Assembly (NCBI GenBank): GCA_030765065.1
Contig: CM060990.1
Span: forward strand, 497,044,190-497,108,189
Direction: 5' to 3'
Length of the DNA stretch: 64,000 bases
Source of the DNA: Deroplatys truncata
Lineage: Eukaryota > Arthropoda > Insecta > Mantodea > Mantidae
Each line of letters starts with the position of its first letter. Within the stretch, counting starts at the first letter, position 1. This document shows positions 26,745 to 38,926 of the stretch, one piece after another. The position numbers were made by a program, and so were the translations under genes. The notes under the pieces were generated by a model. It was not told the origin of the DNA and made no database searches. It was given only the letters and a program-made list of their open reading frames with translations.

Positions 26745-29470
26745 CTCAAAGTACTTACTTGGGATGTTAGAGGCTTACGAAGACGAAAAACAAAACTTTC
26801 AGACTTCCTAAATACAAACAATCTACTAATAGCGCTTATCTCCGAAACACATTTAGACAACAACATTAGATTTAATACACCGGGTTACATTTCACACAGC
26901 AAGGATAGGAACAATCGCGGTGGAAGCACAGCCATTATCATAAAACAAAACATAGCACATGGCGTAGCTTTACTCCCACAATTTGCGAACCTAGAAGCAA
27001 TAGGTATATTCATCACTATTGAGAATTCCCGAACACTAGTAGTAGCGGCGTAGAACCCACCAGGACCATTAGACACGGGAGAATTGACCAAATTCTACAA
27101 ATAAACAACAGAGTACTAATTGAGGAGATCTCAATGCCAAGCACCAAATTTGGAACTGGAGGCACTCTATTGCAGCCGGAAATGCATTACTTCAGCACGA
27201 GAACAACTCTGACTACATAATTCATGCACCCAACGAGCCCACTTACATCCCATTCGCAAGAAATCAAAGCTCTTGTCATCCTGGACATAGCAATCGCCAG
27301 GCATATTAACCAAAGAATAACCGTAGAAGTTAGAAACGAACTATCATCCGACCACCTCCCAGTAATAATCTCTTTAGAAGGTCCGATTCTGATGTCACAG
27401 CCATAACCGAGGTACAATTACACAAAAGGAAACTGGGAAATTTTTGAACGCACAATTAGCGAAAAGCTCCCCGAGGAACAACTCAACTCCCAAGCGGAGC
27501 TCGACGCGGCCGTAATGCAGTTCAAATTTGCCATCAAGCTGGCAACAATTACGGGAGTCCCAGTGCACCTACCAAAGACATTCGACACCAAGCTTCCAGC
27601 AGACCTTAAAGAGCTGGCTGCGGAACGAAATCGAACAAGACGCAAATGGCAGAAAACTCGACACATAGTCGATCTCAAAGCCTTCAATTACCCCAATAAC
27701 TTGGTTAGGCAAAGAAACTCAAACTACACAGCCCAACAATGGCAGAACACGCTAGACAGTCTGGATCACGAAACCAACTCAGTATGGCGCATTGCGAGAT
27801 GCTTGACCCGAGATAAAGTACGCATAACCCCACTACACCACAATCGAAAAATAGCTACCACAGACCAAGAAAAAGCCGACACACTGGCAGATGCGCTTCA
27901 AGACACTCTTACTCCGAATGACACTCCATCTTGTCCACAACTCACAGCAGACACAGGGATGGAAACCTGCGAATTCCACCAACAACAATCGCACGACTTA
28001 GTTCGTAAAACTTGCCATCCGAAATTAAATGGCTAATCAAACATCTATCCCAACGAAAAGCCCCGGGACCAGACAAAATACCTAACATAGCTCTTAAACA
28101 CCTACCTGATAATGCGGTACATCTATTAGCACAAATTTTCAACTTCGTATTAACTCAAGGGCTCTTCCCCGAAAGATGGAAAATTGCCGACGTACTTCAC
28201 TTCCCGAAAAAGCAAAAGAATCTTTCCAATTCGAATAACTTTCGCCCTATTAGCTTGCTGAACACATTAGGCAAGCTGCTAGAAAAAGTAGTACTACAGC
28301 GACTCAACGCAGCAATCATTAAGCGCGACATCCTCATCCCGGAACAGTTCGGTTTCCGAGCAAAACACTCAACGTCCTTACAACTTTTAAGGGCAACTGA
28401 GTACATCACCTACGATTTCAACATACGAAAGTCCACAGGAGCTTTACTTCTCGACGTGGAACGGGCTTTCGACAAAGTATGGCGTGCGGGAATTCTGAAA
28501 AAGCTAGCCTCATTAGGCATTCAGGACTCGCTAGTCAAACTAATGTCCAACTACCTGAAGGACAGAAAGTTCCAATCCTCAGTGAACAACAGTCGGTCCT
28601 CCATTAGACCCAGCAAAGGGGCGTCCCTCAAGGAAGCATACTCGGGCCTACACTGTTCAACTTATACATAAACGACATCCCCAAAACTGCTAACACCACC
28701 CTCTACATATACGCGGACGATACAACAATAATGGCGCAATCGTTCCAACCACAAGTCATACACACCCGTCTCCAAAATGCTCTCCAAGAGCTGGAGAGTT
28801 GGCTCACGAACTGGCGAATCAAAGTAAATGCCCCAAAAACCCAGGCAATAATCTTCACAAAACGAACAAATCACAGATTACCAAGACACAGTCTGCAACC
28901 ACTCACACTCTTCGGTGAGAACATAAACTGGACAGCGAATGTAACATGGCTAGGGCTTAAAATGGACCAAGGATTGACTTGGAAACCCCACATAAACCAA
29001 GTCAGGGGAAAAGCAAATGCCCAATTGGGCAAATTATACCCTATAATAAACCTAAATAATCAACTAAACCTTAAATTAGGCCTAACCCTCTACAAAACAC
29101 TAATTCGCCCCATTCTATCCTATGCGGTGCCTGTGTGAAGATACGCCGCTAAAACACACATCAAAAGACTACAAACCTGTCAAAATAAAATCTTACACTT
29201 AGTATCATAAGTGCCAAAAATAGCTCCCGCTAACATACCACACAATGAACTAAAAATGCACACCATCGACGAATTTATTAAGAATCTCACGTTTGACACA
29301 TACAAAAAGCTTCCTATACATCACAACACTCATATTCACAACTTAGGACATACACGACAGAAGCTAATAAACATAAGCGTCCTCTTTCAATTTTCGACCG
29401 AACACTGTTCCACTAGGCGACAGAGCCTAACATCCAAGAATTCCTAGACAACCTCCTAAGACACCCCTAA
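26745..29470 (+). pseudogene. Family A ORF2 (endonuclease/reverse transcriptase), degenerate
   Basis: It is collinear with unit 1 ORF2. The endonuclease is readable as WDVRGLRRRKT, ISETHL, RGGSTAIIIKQN and LSSDHLPVI. The usual AYAPPG Tyr codon is TAG (27051-27053), and the region 27080-27190 has frame changes. The reverse transcriptase has KAPGPDKIP, FRPISLLNTLGKLLE, FGFRAKHST, LLDVERAFDKVW and YADD (YIYADDTTIM). Frame changes near 28010 and 28600 and stops near 29138 and 29208 break it. The overlap of ORF1 stop and ORF2 ATG seen in unit 1 is lost here. Confidence 0.82.
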
Positions 29471-30142
29471 AACACCAAATTACCAAGAAAACGAACAAAA
29501 CCTAATCTCACTTCATGACCTTCTCACTGTTACAGATTCCAGTCCATGCAGGAGCCTTCAAGTCCTTGCGCTACCCAGCCAAGGCGGCTCCGGGAGAAGA
29601 AGGCCTCCCCGCGTGACACACTCGTGCAGCTGCGCCGAGATGGGTTGGCTGCTTATCTGTGTGGGCACAACGACGAACGGCTTCATCCAAGGACCAAGAG
29701 AAGACGAGCAAGTCAGCCTTGCAAATCGGACGTCCCAGGATATCCTCCTGGCTGAAATACTTGACGCCCTTCCCAAGGGAAGGAACTCAGAAGCACTCAT
29801 GACGATTGGCTATGCTTATAGCCTAAGAGTATTTCCATATAACTTTTGCTCTAACATAGATTAGACATCAAGAATAACGATTGCACTAATCTGCATGACA
29901 GTAAAAACCTAGCAATACCATAGAATGTAACCAAATAAGTATAATATCACAATTACCTAGTGTAATGCACGATCAATCACCCGGGGTTACTCAGGGCATA
30001 TGTCATGTGTAATTCCGGGTAACTAACTATTGAGCGCTCGCATGCATTGCATGCCAGCTACACACCTTTCATTGACTAACCGGGGTGCTATGCGGGACCC
30101 GACTAAAATGCACGATATTACTAGTAGCTTTCACGTATTAAC

Positions 30143-30265
30143 ACGTAGTGGGTTTTTAGTGGGTATTCCGCGCTTTGAGCGGCGAGCCCCACATATCCCC
30201 CAGCCATTGCACACCGGCTGGGGGTCGAATGCAACAATGCATTTTTCCCCCCACGGAAAAAAAAA
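30143..30265 (+). other. Folded 3'-terminal element, type I (unit 7)
   Basis: Hairpins CCGC..GCGG and CCCCCAGCC..GGCTGGGGG are intact. The outer stem is weaker (CGTAGTGGG against CCCCCCACG). It ends in a longer A run and joins directly to ACTCAGCTCCGAG. Confidence 0.65.
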
Positions 30266-30277
30266 CTCAGCTCCGAG

Positions 30278-31467
30278 ATGGCGAGGAAGAAGGGTCGCTC
30301 TGTCGCCGCTCCTGCTAAGGCGGGAACCTCTTCATCTCTTCCGATACCCGTCGTAGAGATTTCGCCGCAGCCGCCTCAGCCTAGGTTAACCTTTGCCGCA
30401 ACCGCCGCTTCTCCGCCAGCCAGCGCAGCTTCGCCGCGATTGCCTCCGCAGTTGCCGCCAGCTTCACCGGCGACAACACAGCCGACACTGGGTTCTACCC
30501 AGCCACCGCAGAGCCGGCCTGTGCCTCAAGAGAGGCACAGTGCCGTCGTCAGAGGGGTCCCGAGGGCCCTGCCAGCCAAGTTCCTCATCACCGCGGGTCA
30601 CCAGCAGTGGCCTTCAGCTAAGAAGGCCACTAGCATCATCGGAGCACGGGGACCCACGTCGCTCGTCAGGATGGAGTTTGCAGATCCTGGCGACTACGAA
30701 GCGGCCTTGTGGGCGGGCCTGCCCTTGTTAGGGCGGTGCTTATGCACCGAAGCCAGCCGAGTGGAACGTCAGGCTCCCTGCAGGCGCTGCTGTGCCTACG
30801 GGCACATCGAGACGTCCTGCACAGCACAACCGAGGTGCCACTCTGTGGTGTCCCCAGCACAACTGCAACGTTTAAGCAGCACGATCTTCGCCGCCTCTGC
30901 CGCTACTGTGCCACTTGTGGAGGGTCAACACATTTCACCGGCCAAGTGCTCTGCCCCCTGCATCCCTGCAGGAAGGCACCGCCGAAGTCACCAGCACCAA
31001 CATCGCAGTCATCACCACCTCCACAGACACCGACACCAGAAACATCAACAGCGCCGACACCAGCATCTTCAACGCCGATCATCAAGGAAATCCAGGGTCT
31101 GCGTGACGCCGTTCAGGATCTCCACGCGGAGGTCCTGGACATTGGTGTGCGTATCTCAGCTATGGACGACTTCATCACCACCACCACCGAGAAGCTCCAG
31201 GAATTGCAGACCGCCATCACTGCTGGTACTACTCAGCAACAGACCACCGCCGCTGAGCTGATGTCCAAACTGCACGTCATCACTGCACGGCTGCAGAACC
31301 TGGAGGCCAGCTTCGAGGAAGGAAGACCATCAGCATTATCACACATTCCACAACCACCAGAGAAGTCACCGCTGGTCATCTCCGAGAGCCAGCAGCGAAT
31401 TCTTGCACAATGCCGTGCGCTTGTGCAAGACAAGACCAAACGACACCGGCATCCAGAGCCAGAGTAA
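30278..31467 (+). pseudogene. Family B gag-like protein, one frameshift
   Basis: The first frame (30278 on) covers the Ala/Pro-rich N-terminus, the VRMEFADPGDYEAALWAGLP block and the knuckle CRRCCAYGHIETSC. Near 30840-30850 the second knuckle is disrupted by a small deletion relative to unit 5, and the reading continues in another frame to 31467. That part has a third Cys/His cluster (CRYCATCGGSTHFTGQVLC), a Pro/Ser/Thr linker and a coiled coil (RDAVQDLHAEVLD, EKLQELQTAI, KLHVITARLQNLEASFEE). It ends KRHRHPEPE. Apart from this lesion the copy is nearly intact, at about 395 codons. Confidence 0.72.
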
Positions 31468-31705
31468 GTCCATCTTCATAACCATCCCTTTCTAATATCT
31501 CCTTTGAACCCCGTTTTCTATTACCACTTCCTAACCTCTAGACTGCAATCAGGGCAATTTGTCATGTCTGTAGCCTAGGACCGCACTTTACGCCGCTCCC
31601 GCTCATTGAGCGGCAGCACAGAATTTTTCGTTTGACTAACACGGGTGCTATGCGGGACCGTGCTACATTTCCTACGAACTTTCTTTCGAAACCCACAACC
31701 TAACC

Positions 31706-31823
31706 GGTGGAGGAGTTTTTAGTGGGTATGCCGACGCTCGGTGAGTCCCACGCTCTCAGTCCCGACTCCCATCGGGGCTGAGGTCAGTGATTAAATCATT
31801 TTCCCCTCCACTCGAAAATAAAG
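31706..31823 (+). other. Folded 3'-terminal element, type II (unit 8)
   Basis: Outer stem GGTGGAGGAG against CCCTCCAC, hairpins CCGACGCTCGG and CTCAGTCCCGA..TCGGGGCTGAG, then TGATTAAATCA. It ends CGAAAATAAAG. Confidence 0.7.
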
Positions 31824-31828
31824 TCCCA

Positions 31829-33874
31829 ACAAAGCGGACTGGGACAAGTTCGCAATGACTGTGAGCGAACACCTCCCTACAGCAGAACCTAACACTATTG
31901 AAAATTTGAACATAGCAGTCGAACAACTAGAAAAAAGTATCCAAAGCGCAACCACAGAAGCGGTACCGTTAACCAAACCGAAAATAAATAACTCACAACT
32001 TCCGCAAGACATTCACATGTTAGCGCAAGAAAGAAATCGAGCCAGGCGCAAATGGCAGAAATCGATGCATTTGGTGGACCAAGAATACTTCAGACAGCTC
32101 AACGCACTGGTCAGGGAACGGACTACACAGTTCATATTCCAGCAATGGCAAAACACACTCGACAATCTCAACTATGAGAGAGACTCGATGTGGCGAATAG
32201 CCCGCTATCTAACTCAAGATAAAGTCCACATCCCACCATTACATCACAACCAAAAAATCGCGTCAACAGACCAACAAAAAGCGAACACGCTAGGGATGCG
32301 TTACAAGAAACATTAACTCCCAATCCCACTCCATCTTACCCACACTTCACGGCAATCACGGAGGCGGAAACAGAAAACTACAAAGAACAAGAAACACACA
32401 ACATGGTACGTAAGACATACCCAAGCGAAATTAAGTGGCTAATCAGGCTTCTCAAGAAGAGAAAAGCTCCTGGGCCAGACAGCATTCCTACCTCAGTGCT
32501 CAGGAATTTGCCTGAGGATGCAATACAACTACTTCCGAAAATCTTCAACTTCGTGCTAACAACGGGCACTTTCCAGATAGATGGAAGCTGGCCACTGTGG
32601 CCTACTTCCCCAAGAAAGGGAAAGACCTGTCCAACCCGCACAACTACAGAGCAATTAGTCCACTCAGCACAATAGGCAAACTGCTAGAACAAGTAACACT
32701 TAAACGCCTCATCGATCAGTTAATTAAACAAAATACATTAATCCCAGAACAGTTTGGATTCCGCGCCAAACATTCAACTACCCTACAATTACTCAGGGCA
32801 ACGGAAAATATCACGTATAGATGCAATACAAGAAAATCCATAGGCGCACTGTTTCTTGACATTGAACGTGCTTTCGACAGAGTATGGCACGCCGGAATAT
32901 TAAAGGAACATAAAATGCTTAAGATTCATGACGCCCTAATCAAACTTATAACGAATTATTTAAACAACAGAAAATTTCAATCGAAAGTTAACAGCCAGCT
33001 TTCTACAAAGCGACCAATCAGAGCAGGAGTCCCACAAGGGAGTTTGCTCGGGCCGACACTATTCAATTTATACATCAACGACATTCCAAAAACCGCTAAC
33101 ACAAACTTATACATTTACACGGACGATACAGCAATCATGACACAATCAGGCAAAACCGAGTTTATTCACAGAAGGCTCCAAAACACCTTCAATGGATTGG
33201 AGGAGTGGTTTTCAAAATGGCGCATTAAAGTAAATGCTCCGAAAACAAGAGCGATAATATTCACAAAACGCAACAACCACAGATTCCCGAAGCACCAGCC
33301 ACCGCCGCTTACCATATTTGGTGAAAACATCAAGTAGAAGGACACGGTAACCTGGCTTGGCCTCAAAATGGATCAAGGCCTAACGTGGAAGAAACACATC
33401 ACACAAATACGGGGAAAAGCAAACGCCCAATTAGGCAAACTCTACCCGCTCATCAACATGGACACCCAGCTGAATCTAAACATAGGTCTCACGTTATATA
33501 AAACACTAATACGACCAATATTTACTTATGCTGCACCTGTCTGGGGATACGCCTCCAAAACATACATTAAAAGACTACAACGATTTCAAAACAAAACATT
33601 GCGCATGGTAGCTAAGGTACCGTACGTAGCGCCATCTGATTTACTACACGAGGAACTTAAAATGCACACAGTAGAAGAATGCATTAAAAAGCTAACTTAC
33701 GACATGTATAAAAGCTTAAGCGTACATCTTAATGATTTACTCAAAGCATTAGGCAACTACGATTCCGTAAACTACAAACATAATAGACCACTCTCGCAAT
33801 TCGATAGAACGCTATCCCAAGACAACACGGAAGAACAAATCCAACAGTTTCTAAACAATCTACTCCAAACGTGA
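31829..33874 (+). pseudogene. Family A ORF2 fragment (reverse transcriptase), four lesions
   Basis: It lacks the endonuclease. The RT is readable (KAPGPDSIP, FGFRAKHST, FLDIERAFDRVW, GVPQGSLLGPTLFN). Compared with unit 1, single bases are missing near 32292 and 32561, and a TAG stands at 33335-33337 where unit 1 has TGG. The catalytic motif reads YTDD in place of YADD. It is otherwise close to unit 1 and has the TGG and extra A that unit 1 lost. Confidence 0.82.
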
Positions 33875-34544
33875 CAAGGACATTGACACAGGACGTCTTA
33901 TCTCTATATCCCATCACTCATCTTTCTCTTACTTTCTACCCTTGTTTCAGCCCAGTCCGTCGCAGAGCCCTCAAGTTCTCAGCAACCGCTGAGGCGGACC
34001 GGGAGAAGGGGCCTCCCACCGTGAACGACGTGGGCAGCGTAAGACGGGCCGCTGCATTATGGAGTCGTTCACACAGACGACAATGGCGACCATCAGGACA
34101 ACGAGCACAACGAAGGACCTAGAAGGCCGGATCACACGACAGACGCCTGTGACCACTTGACGATCAGGAAACTCTGGGAAGAACTGCACAGGACACAATT
34201 TAAAATTTTTCAATTAATCAAAGACTAATATACCATAATAATTATCCAACGTAGTAGTAAGTTAATGCTAAGTCATGTGGCATGCAGGCACTCCCTGCAA
34301 AAAACACACATTTTAAATCTTAGGCATTATTAATCACATATTAACAACATAAGAAAATACGCTCATAACCCACTGGTATTGTTCAGGTTCCATGGGCAAT
34401 ACCAGCAAGTAACATTTGACGCGCTCGCATGCAATGCATGCCAGCTAAGTAGCCAGTCACATATTAACCGGGGTGCTATGCGGGACCCGACTAAAAGCAT
34501 GCAAGCATGAATGCACGATCCGACACAGCAATATACAATTAACA

Positions 34545-34664
34545 CGTGGTAGGGTTTTTAGTGGGTATTCCGCTTCTGAGCGGCGAGCCCCACACATCCC
34601 CCCAGCCATTGCACACCGGTTGGGAGTCGAACGCAATAATGCATTTTCCCCCCACGGAAAAAAG
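34545..34664 (+). other. Folded 3'-terminal element, type I (unit 9)
   Basis: The stem CCCAGCC pairs with GGTTGGG through a G-T (G-U) pair, so the helix is kept despite the change. It ends GAAAAAAGGGCCC, followed by unrelated sequence. Confidence 0.65.
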
Positions 34665-36706
34665 GGCCCAAAATACTGATCCAATCATTCAGCATCCTGT
34701 AGATGGGAGAGATGTACGCTCCCGAAACCTCGATGTCTCCACATCACTTCACCTGGCTTGAAGCCCGAGAACGTCTAGAGCACTTTTCTTGGTGGTTCTA
34801 CGATAGAGGCATTGCAAAAGGCGAGGCGATTCCACCGCATAATAGATCCACATTAAGAATACCGCTAACAAGCCAAGTAAATCAAAAGCTTAATTCTATC
34901 AGAGACCAGCAAATGAGGAACCGTTAACGAGATGTGCTGCAGGTAAAACTCAGAATGCCAATGAGGCTTGTAATAGAATAATATGGTCTAAATGTCCAAA
35001 GGATACTTTTACTTCAAATAGAGAAGCTTGTTGGGGGAAATGACCATTGTGCCAGTTTAATATCGAATGCATGGCTAGTGAAAAACACAGCAAAGAAACC
35101 CGTGGTCTTCAATTCAGTCCAGTTGCAAAGAAAATTAGGTAAGTAGGAGACTCGACTGCAGAGAAGTCTGAAATGTGCCAGACATTCCTCAAAGCCTAAG
35201 GAAGAGAGGCCTTTCTAAAATTGCTGCAGAGGAGGAGGAACAGGAGAAGGTTGAGGGTCCAACTTATGGAGCTTGTGAGGTTTAGGAGATTTGAAGGTTA
35301 GAAACACCGAACTTTTGCATGCTTAAACTTCAAATTCTGTTTTCTCGCAAACCTTTTTCAGCATTTAGATATGCAGAAAACATAACATACGATGCAATGT
35401 TTTACATATTTGTTTCACATTTTTATTATAATATATTACAGCCCCATAAAATGGGGTAGTCAGATTACGTTTTTGAAAGTCTGGTTTAATTTTCAGCAAA
35501 AAAAGTAAATGGGAAAACTGAAAATTGTGTTTATTTTATGAATTTTGCATACACAATTTGCTTTTTTCTTGGAAAATTGAGGTAAACAAAAAGTCTAATA
35601 GGACAGACCATTTTATAGGTTTAAACTATAAAAGTGGTAGATTGGGAGAAAAAATTAAAAAGGCATCGTGTGCCCCATTTTACTCAGTCAGTGAATTTAC
35701 ACAATATAAAATTAATTTTCAATAACCATACAGCTAGAAGTTTGAAGTCTATCAGGAATATTACCCTTATTGCGTGTAATAACTGGTATAAATTTCAGCC
35801 AGATAACACTGTGTAGAATTCTAAATTTCACAGATGCATTCCCTTAACACATTTTCATATCGAAGTTGCATTTAAATCAGCAATAAAACATTCGTCGCGT
35901 TTTTACCCCCATGCATTCATTAGCTACATTAAGAAAGCGGAAACGCAGGTGCTAATAGAAAGTGTAATAATTTATGTGTTATTTTGCATAAAATCTCTAC
36001 TTTGTCTTATTGAAAAGCTAATGAACTAGTATTTGTATTAGTGCATTATATGTGATGCAATGAACACATAAATTTAGTTTATTTTAGAATATGCTAACTC
36101 ATTCCATGTTGTGCACTAATCACATCTTCATTCTTTACCATCCATCAATATCGCGACCCCTAAATATAATTGCTCGCTTTTTGGGACAATGATCAATGCA
36201 CCGCGCTCTGCATCTAACGTAACTCGTCGGAGATAATACGTCCAAGAAGACGTCTTCCGTGTACACAACGACTCGATTTAATCATAAAAAGTTGGTTTAT
36301 CGCTCTCTCCAGTTAATAGTCCATATTTCATGGTCGCTACACATTGTACTGATATCTGTTCTAAAAGAGTTCTCTATATCGCCGAAAATTTTCATACTGT
36401 GTTATTGATCACTGCATGTTGGATTGCTCTCCCATAACCTTAAACGTAAATAAAAGCAGGTGCTGTATTTAATAATACATTGACCTACAAGTATTATAAG
36501 TAGGCTGTTAGTTCGCTAGCGTGTTGTTCCCGCAATGGTTAATGAGAATCCTGCTAGATGTTGCACTGTTCGGCTGTTCTTGTAGGTAGCTGTTTGCTTA
36601 ACCTAAGTGAGAGAAGCGTGCATTTTATCAGGATTTTACACATAATAGTTCTTGGATTGTGTTTTATGCATTTTTGTGATTTTGTTAGTGAAGGACGCTG
36701 TTTATA
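34665..36706. other. AT-rich stretch without a recognised gene
   Basis: No protein family, tRNA or clear repeat is seen. The short plus-strand frame at 34703-34927 has no recognisable feature. This may be the DNA into which the array was first inserted. Confidence 0.5.
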
Positions 36707-38926
36707 ATGGTTTACTTCTGTTTTCTGTTGTATAAAAATGAAAAGGGCAAGGTGGAAAATATATCCTTTTCTGAATTCCCCTGTGATAGCGATTTGGGAG
36801 GGAAATGGTTAAGGTTATTCCCGCCAAGGATGTATTGGATACTTTTTTTAATCAAAGCAGTACTTTATGTTGATCTGTATCTTTTGTTCTTGCTTTAAAT
36901 CTATATTAAGAGTCAAACGGACTGAAATTGTAACAAGAACGTAATAAATGTTTTAATTTAGAATAATATGGTAGACATTGGCAGTCTGAGGAACATAGTG
37001 TAGTCTGCAGTGAACATTGTACAATACAAATCTCAGAGATGACTATAAAAGATGGGTGTTGAAAGTCGGTTCCATCCCATCAATATTTTGCAATTATCCG
37101 AAATATTCAAATAGTACGTCTGAGCCACCAAGTGGATTATTGAAACAAAATACAACAGACCTTCCGTCACAGTAGTTACAAAAATATAAAAATCCTCTAA
37201 TCAGATGGGTATATTTTGACGACACAAGCTATGTCAACACTGAAACAGGTCTCCCACACACAAGCGAGGAGTGTAAAACTGAATATGTAAAAGAAAATGA
37301 CATTACTGACCCCAAGAAAGTTCGATCAGCCACTGTTATCTATACAATGAGACAAATCCTTTCTAAAGCGAAGTAATCGTAGATTAAAATGCAAACTGAA
37401 GGTGCTGAAGGGCATAAAGGAATTAAAAACAACTTATAATCAGGGTAAAGAAAAAATCAATAACTTTAATATACGAACATTAGAAGCTGCAATAAGGAAT
37501 GAGGATATCAAAGCTTTATTTCTTAAAGAACAGTTGCAGTCATTCAGACAAAAAAGCATCGCTTTAACTGATTATTAGATATGGCATATTATGGCAGAGC
37601 AAAACGTAATCCGCATATGAATTCATTCAAAATACGTCCTTGCGTATCTTCCTAACAGATTGACATTCCGAAGGTATAAAGCCATATGTGCAAAGTAAAA
37701 TACCATGAAGGTCATGCCATAATGCAACCATATTAAAATTGTGTAGCTCGTTAGGAGAAGAGGAGACATTTGATTCGCTTATAATCGATGATATGGCTAT
37801 TCGACCAGAAGTGCAATATGTCAGATTGGGTGATGTAATAGGAAATGCAGACATGGATGGACTTGAAAAAAATAGCAGGCAAAAAAATGAAATCCCAACT
37901 AGATTAACATGTATTGTTTTCTAAGGTCTCGCGACACATTTTGTAATAGGTGTACAGTATTTCTTTACAAATAATGTTATAGGTAAAGAATTGAAACAGT
38001 TAACTCTTGATGTTATCAGGAAATTAGAAGATTCCGGATTCAAGGCGATAAGAATTATAACAGATAACCACTCCACAAATGTAAAAATGCTTTCTGCATT
38101 ATGTGATAGAAACCTCTCGATCAGGAATATGTAAAACTTGTGACATTGAGCGGCCACTCTTTCTACCTTATGGCTACTGCCATATAATAACGAATATAAG
38201 AAATATTTTCCTCGATTCTAAAAGATCACTTACTAATAATATGAATAGTCCTAAATACCTAAGGATGCTTCTTGAAATTTAGAAAGGTGAAGTGTAGAAA
38301 GCAGTCCAGTTTCTAACTGAAAACCATCTCATTCCTAGCAGTTTTGAAGAAAGGTAATGTTAAATGGGCAGTTTAAAATTTTTCAGGAGTAATAGCTTCT
38401 CTACTTCACCACAAGGGAGTGTTTTTGGACTAAAGTGGTTCCAAAATTGAGATGCTACAGTTTAATTATTGTAAGTAATGAGAAAATGGTTGGAATTCAC
38501 AGTGTGAAGAACACATATTATCACATTCGTTCTCGTGACGAGACAAAACATTTTTTCCTTCAAATTGACGATTCTAGGTTGCAGTGACTGGAGGATGATT
38601 TCCTGAACTACTTAAATGCTTGGAAGAATTTTGCTAACATATCAGGAAGCAGCTTCTTAGTAAGGAGACTTGTGAAGCTTTGGTGTTATTTACCAAATGC
38701 ATAAGGTATCTCTTGACGTCTGTATTCCACTATGTTCCTACAAGGAAATTTTCAAGTTATCGCATGGAAATATTGTACAGCCCAGTTAGGAGTCTAGGAG
38801 GGAGCAATGACCAAACTAATGCAGCTGTGACAGTCCAGGCTATACATAAAATATTGACTATTGGAATAATTTTTGTGTCTCCCAGTGCAAATTCTGTTGT
38901 TCCTAAAAACTATTTAACAAAATAAT
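36707..38926 (+). pseudogene. P-element/THAP9-like transposase remnant
   Basis: The ATG at 36707 begins a degraded THAP DNA-binding domain (MVYFCFLLYKNEKGKV, SFSEFPCDSDLGGKWLR) in which part of the Cys pair is lost. Downstream, several broken frames match the P-element-type transposase. A Lys-rich helical segment lies at 37390-37520. DSLIIDDMAIRPEVQYV fits the first catalytic region and ITDNHSTNVKMLSALCD (38055-38105) the second. SLGGSNDQTNAAVTVQAIHKIL (38789-38855) fits the conserved C-terminal GG block. Many stops and frameshifts are present. No terminal repeats were found. Confidence 0.6.

Larger units (their letters stand above)
24509..30265 (+). mobile_element. Jockey-like non-LTR retrotransposon, family A, unit 7 (full length, degenerate)
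   Basis: This 5.8-kb unit has a 5' leader, ORF1, ORF2, a 3' untranslated region and a type I fold. It gives the length of family A. Both ORFs carry several stops and frameshifts. It starts after the unit 6 tail and ends at the start of unit 8. Confidence 0.82.
30266..31823 (+). mobile_element. Gag-only non-LTR element, family B, unit 8
   Basis: Same layout as unit 5: it starts ACTCAGCTCCGAGATG, has one gag-like ORF and then a type II tail, 1.56 kb. It lacks any polymerase sequence. Confidence 0.75.
31824..34664 (+). mobile_element. Family A element, unit 9 (5'-truncated)
   Basis: It starts inside ORF2 (AACAAAGCGGACTGGGAC) directly after the unit 8 tail and CCCAAC joint. It ends with a type I fold. 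It is the last unit of the array; AT-rich DNA without similarity to the elements begins after about 34680. Confidence 0.82.

Noticed and set aside
16201-34664. Array as proven telomere
   Set aside because: No TTAGG-type repeat is seen, and the array is flanked on both sides by other sequence.
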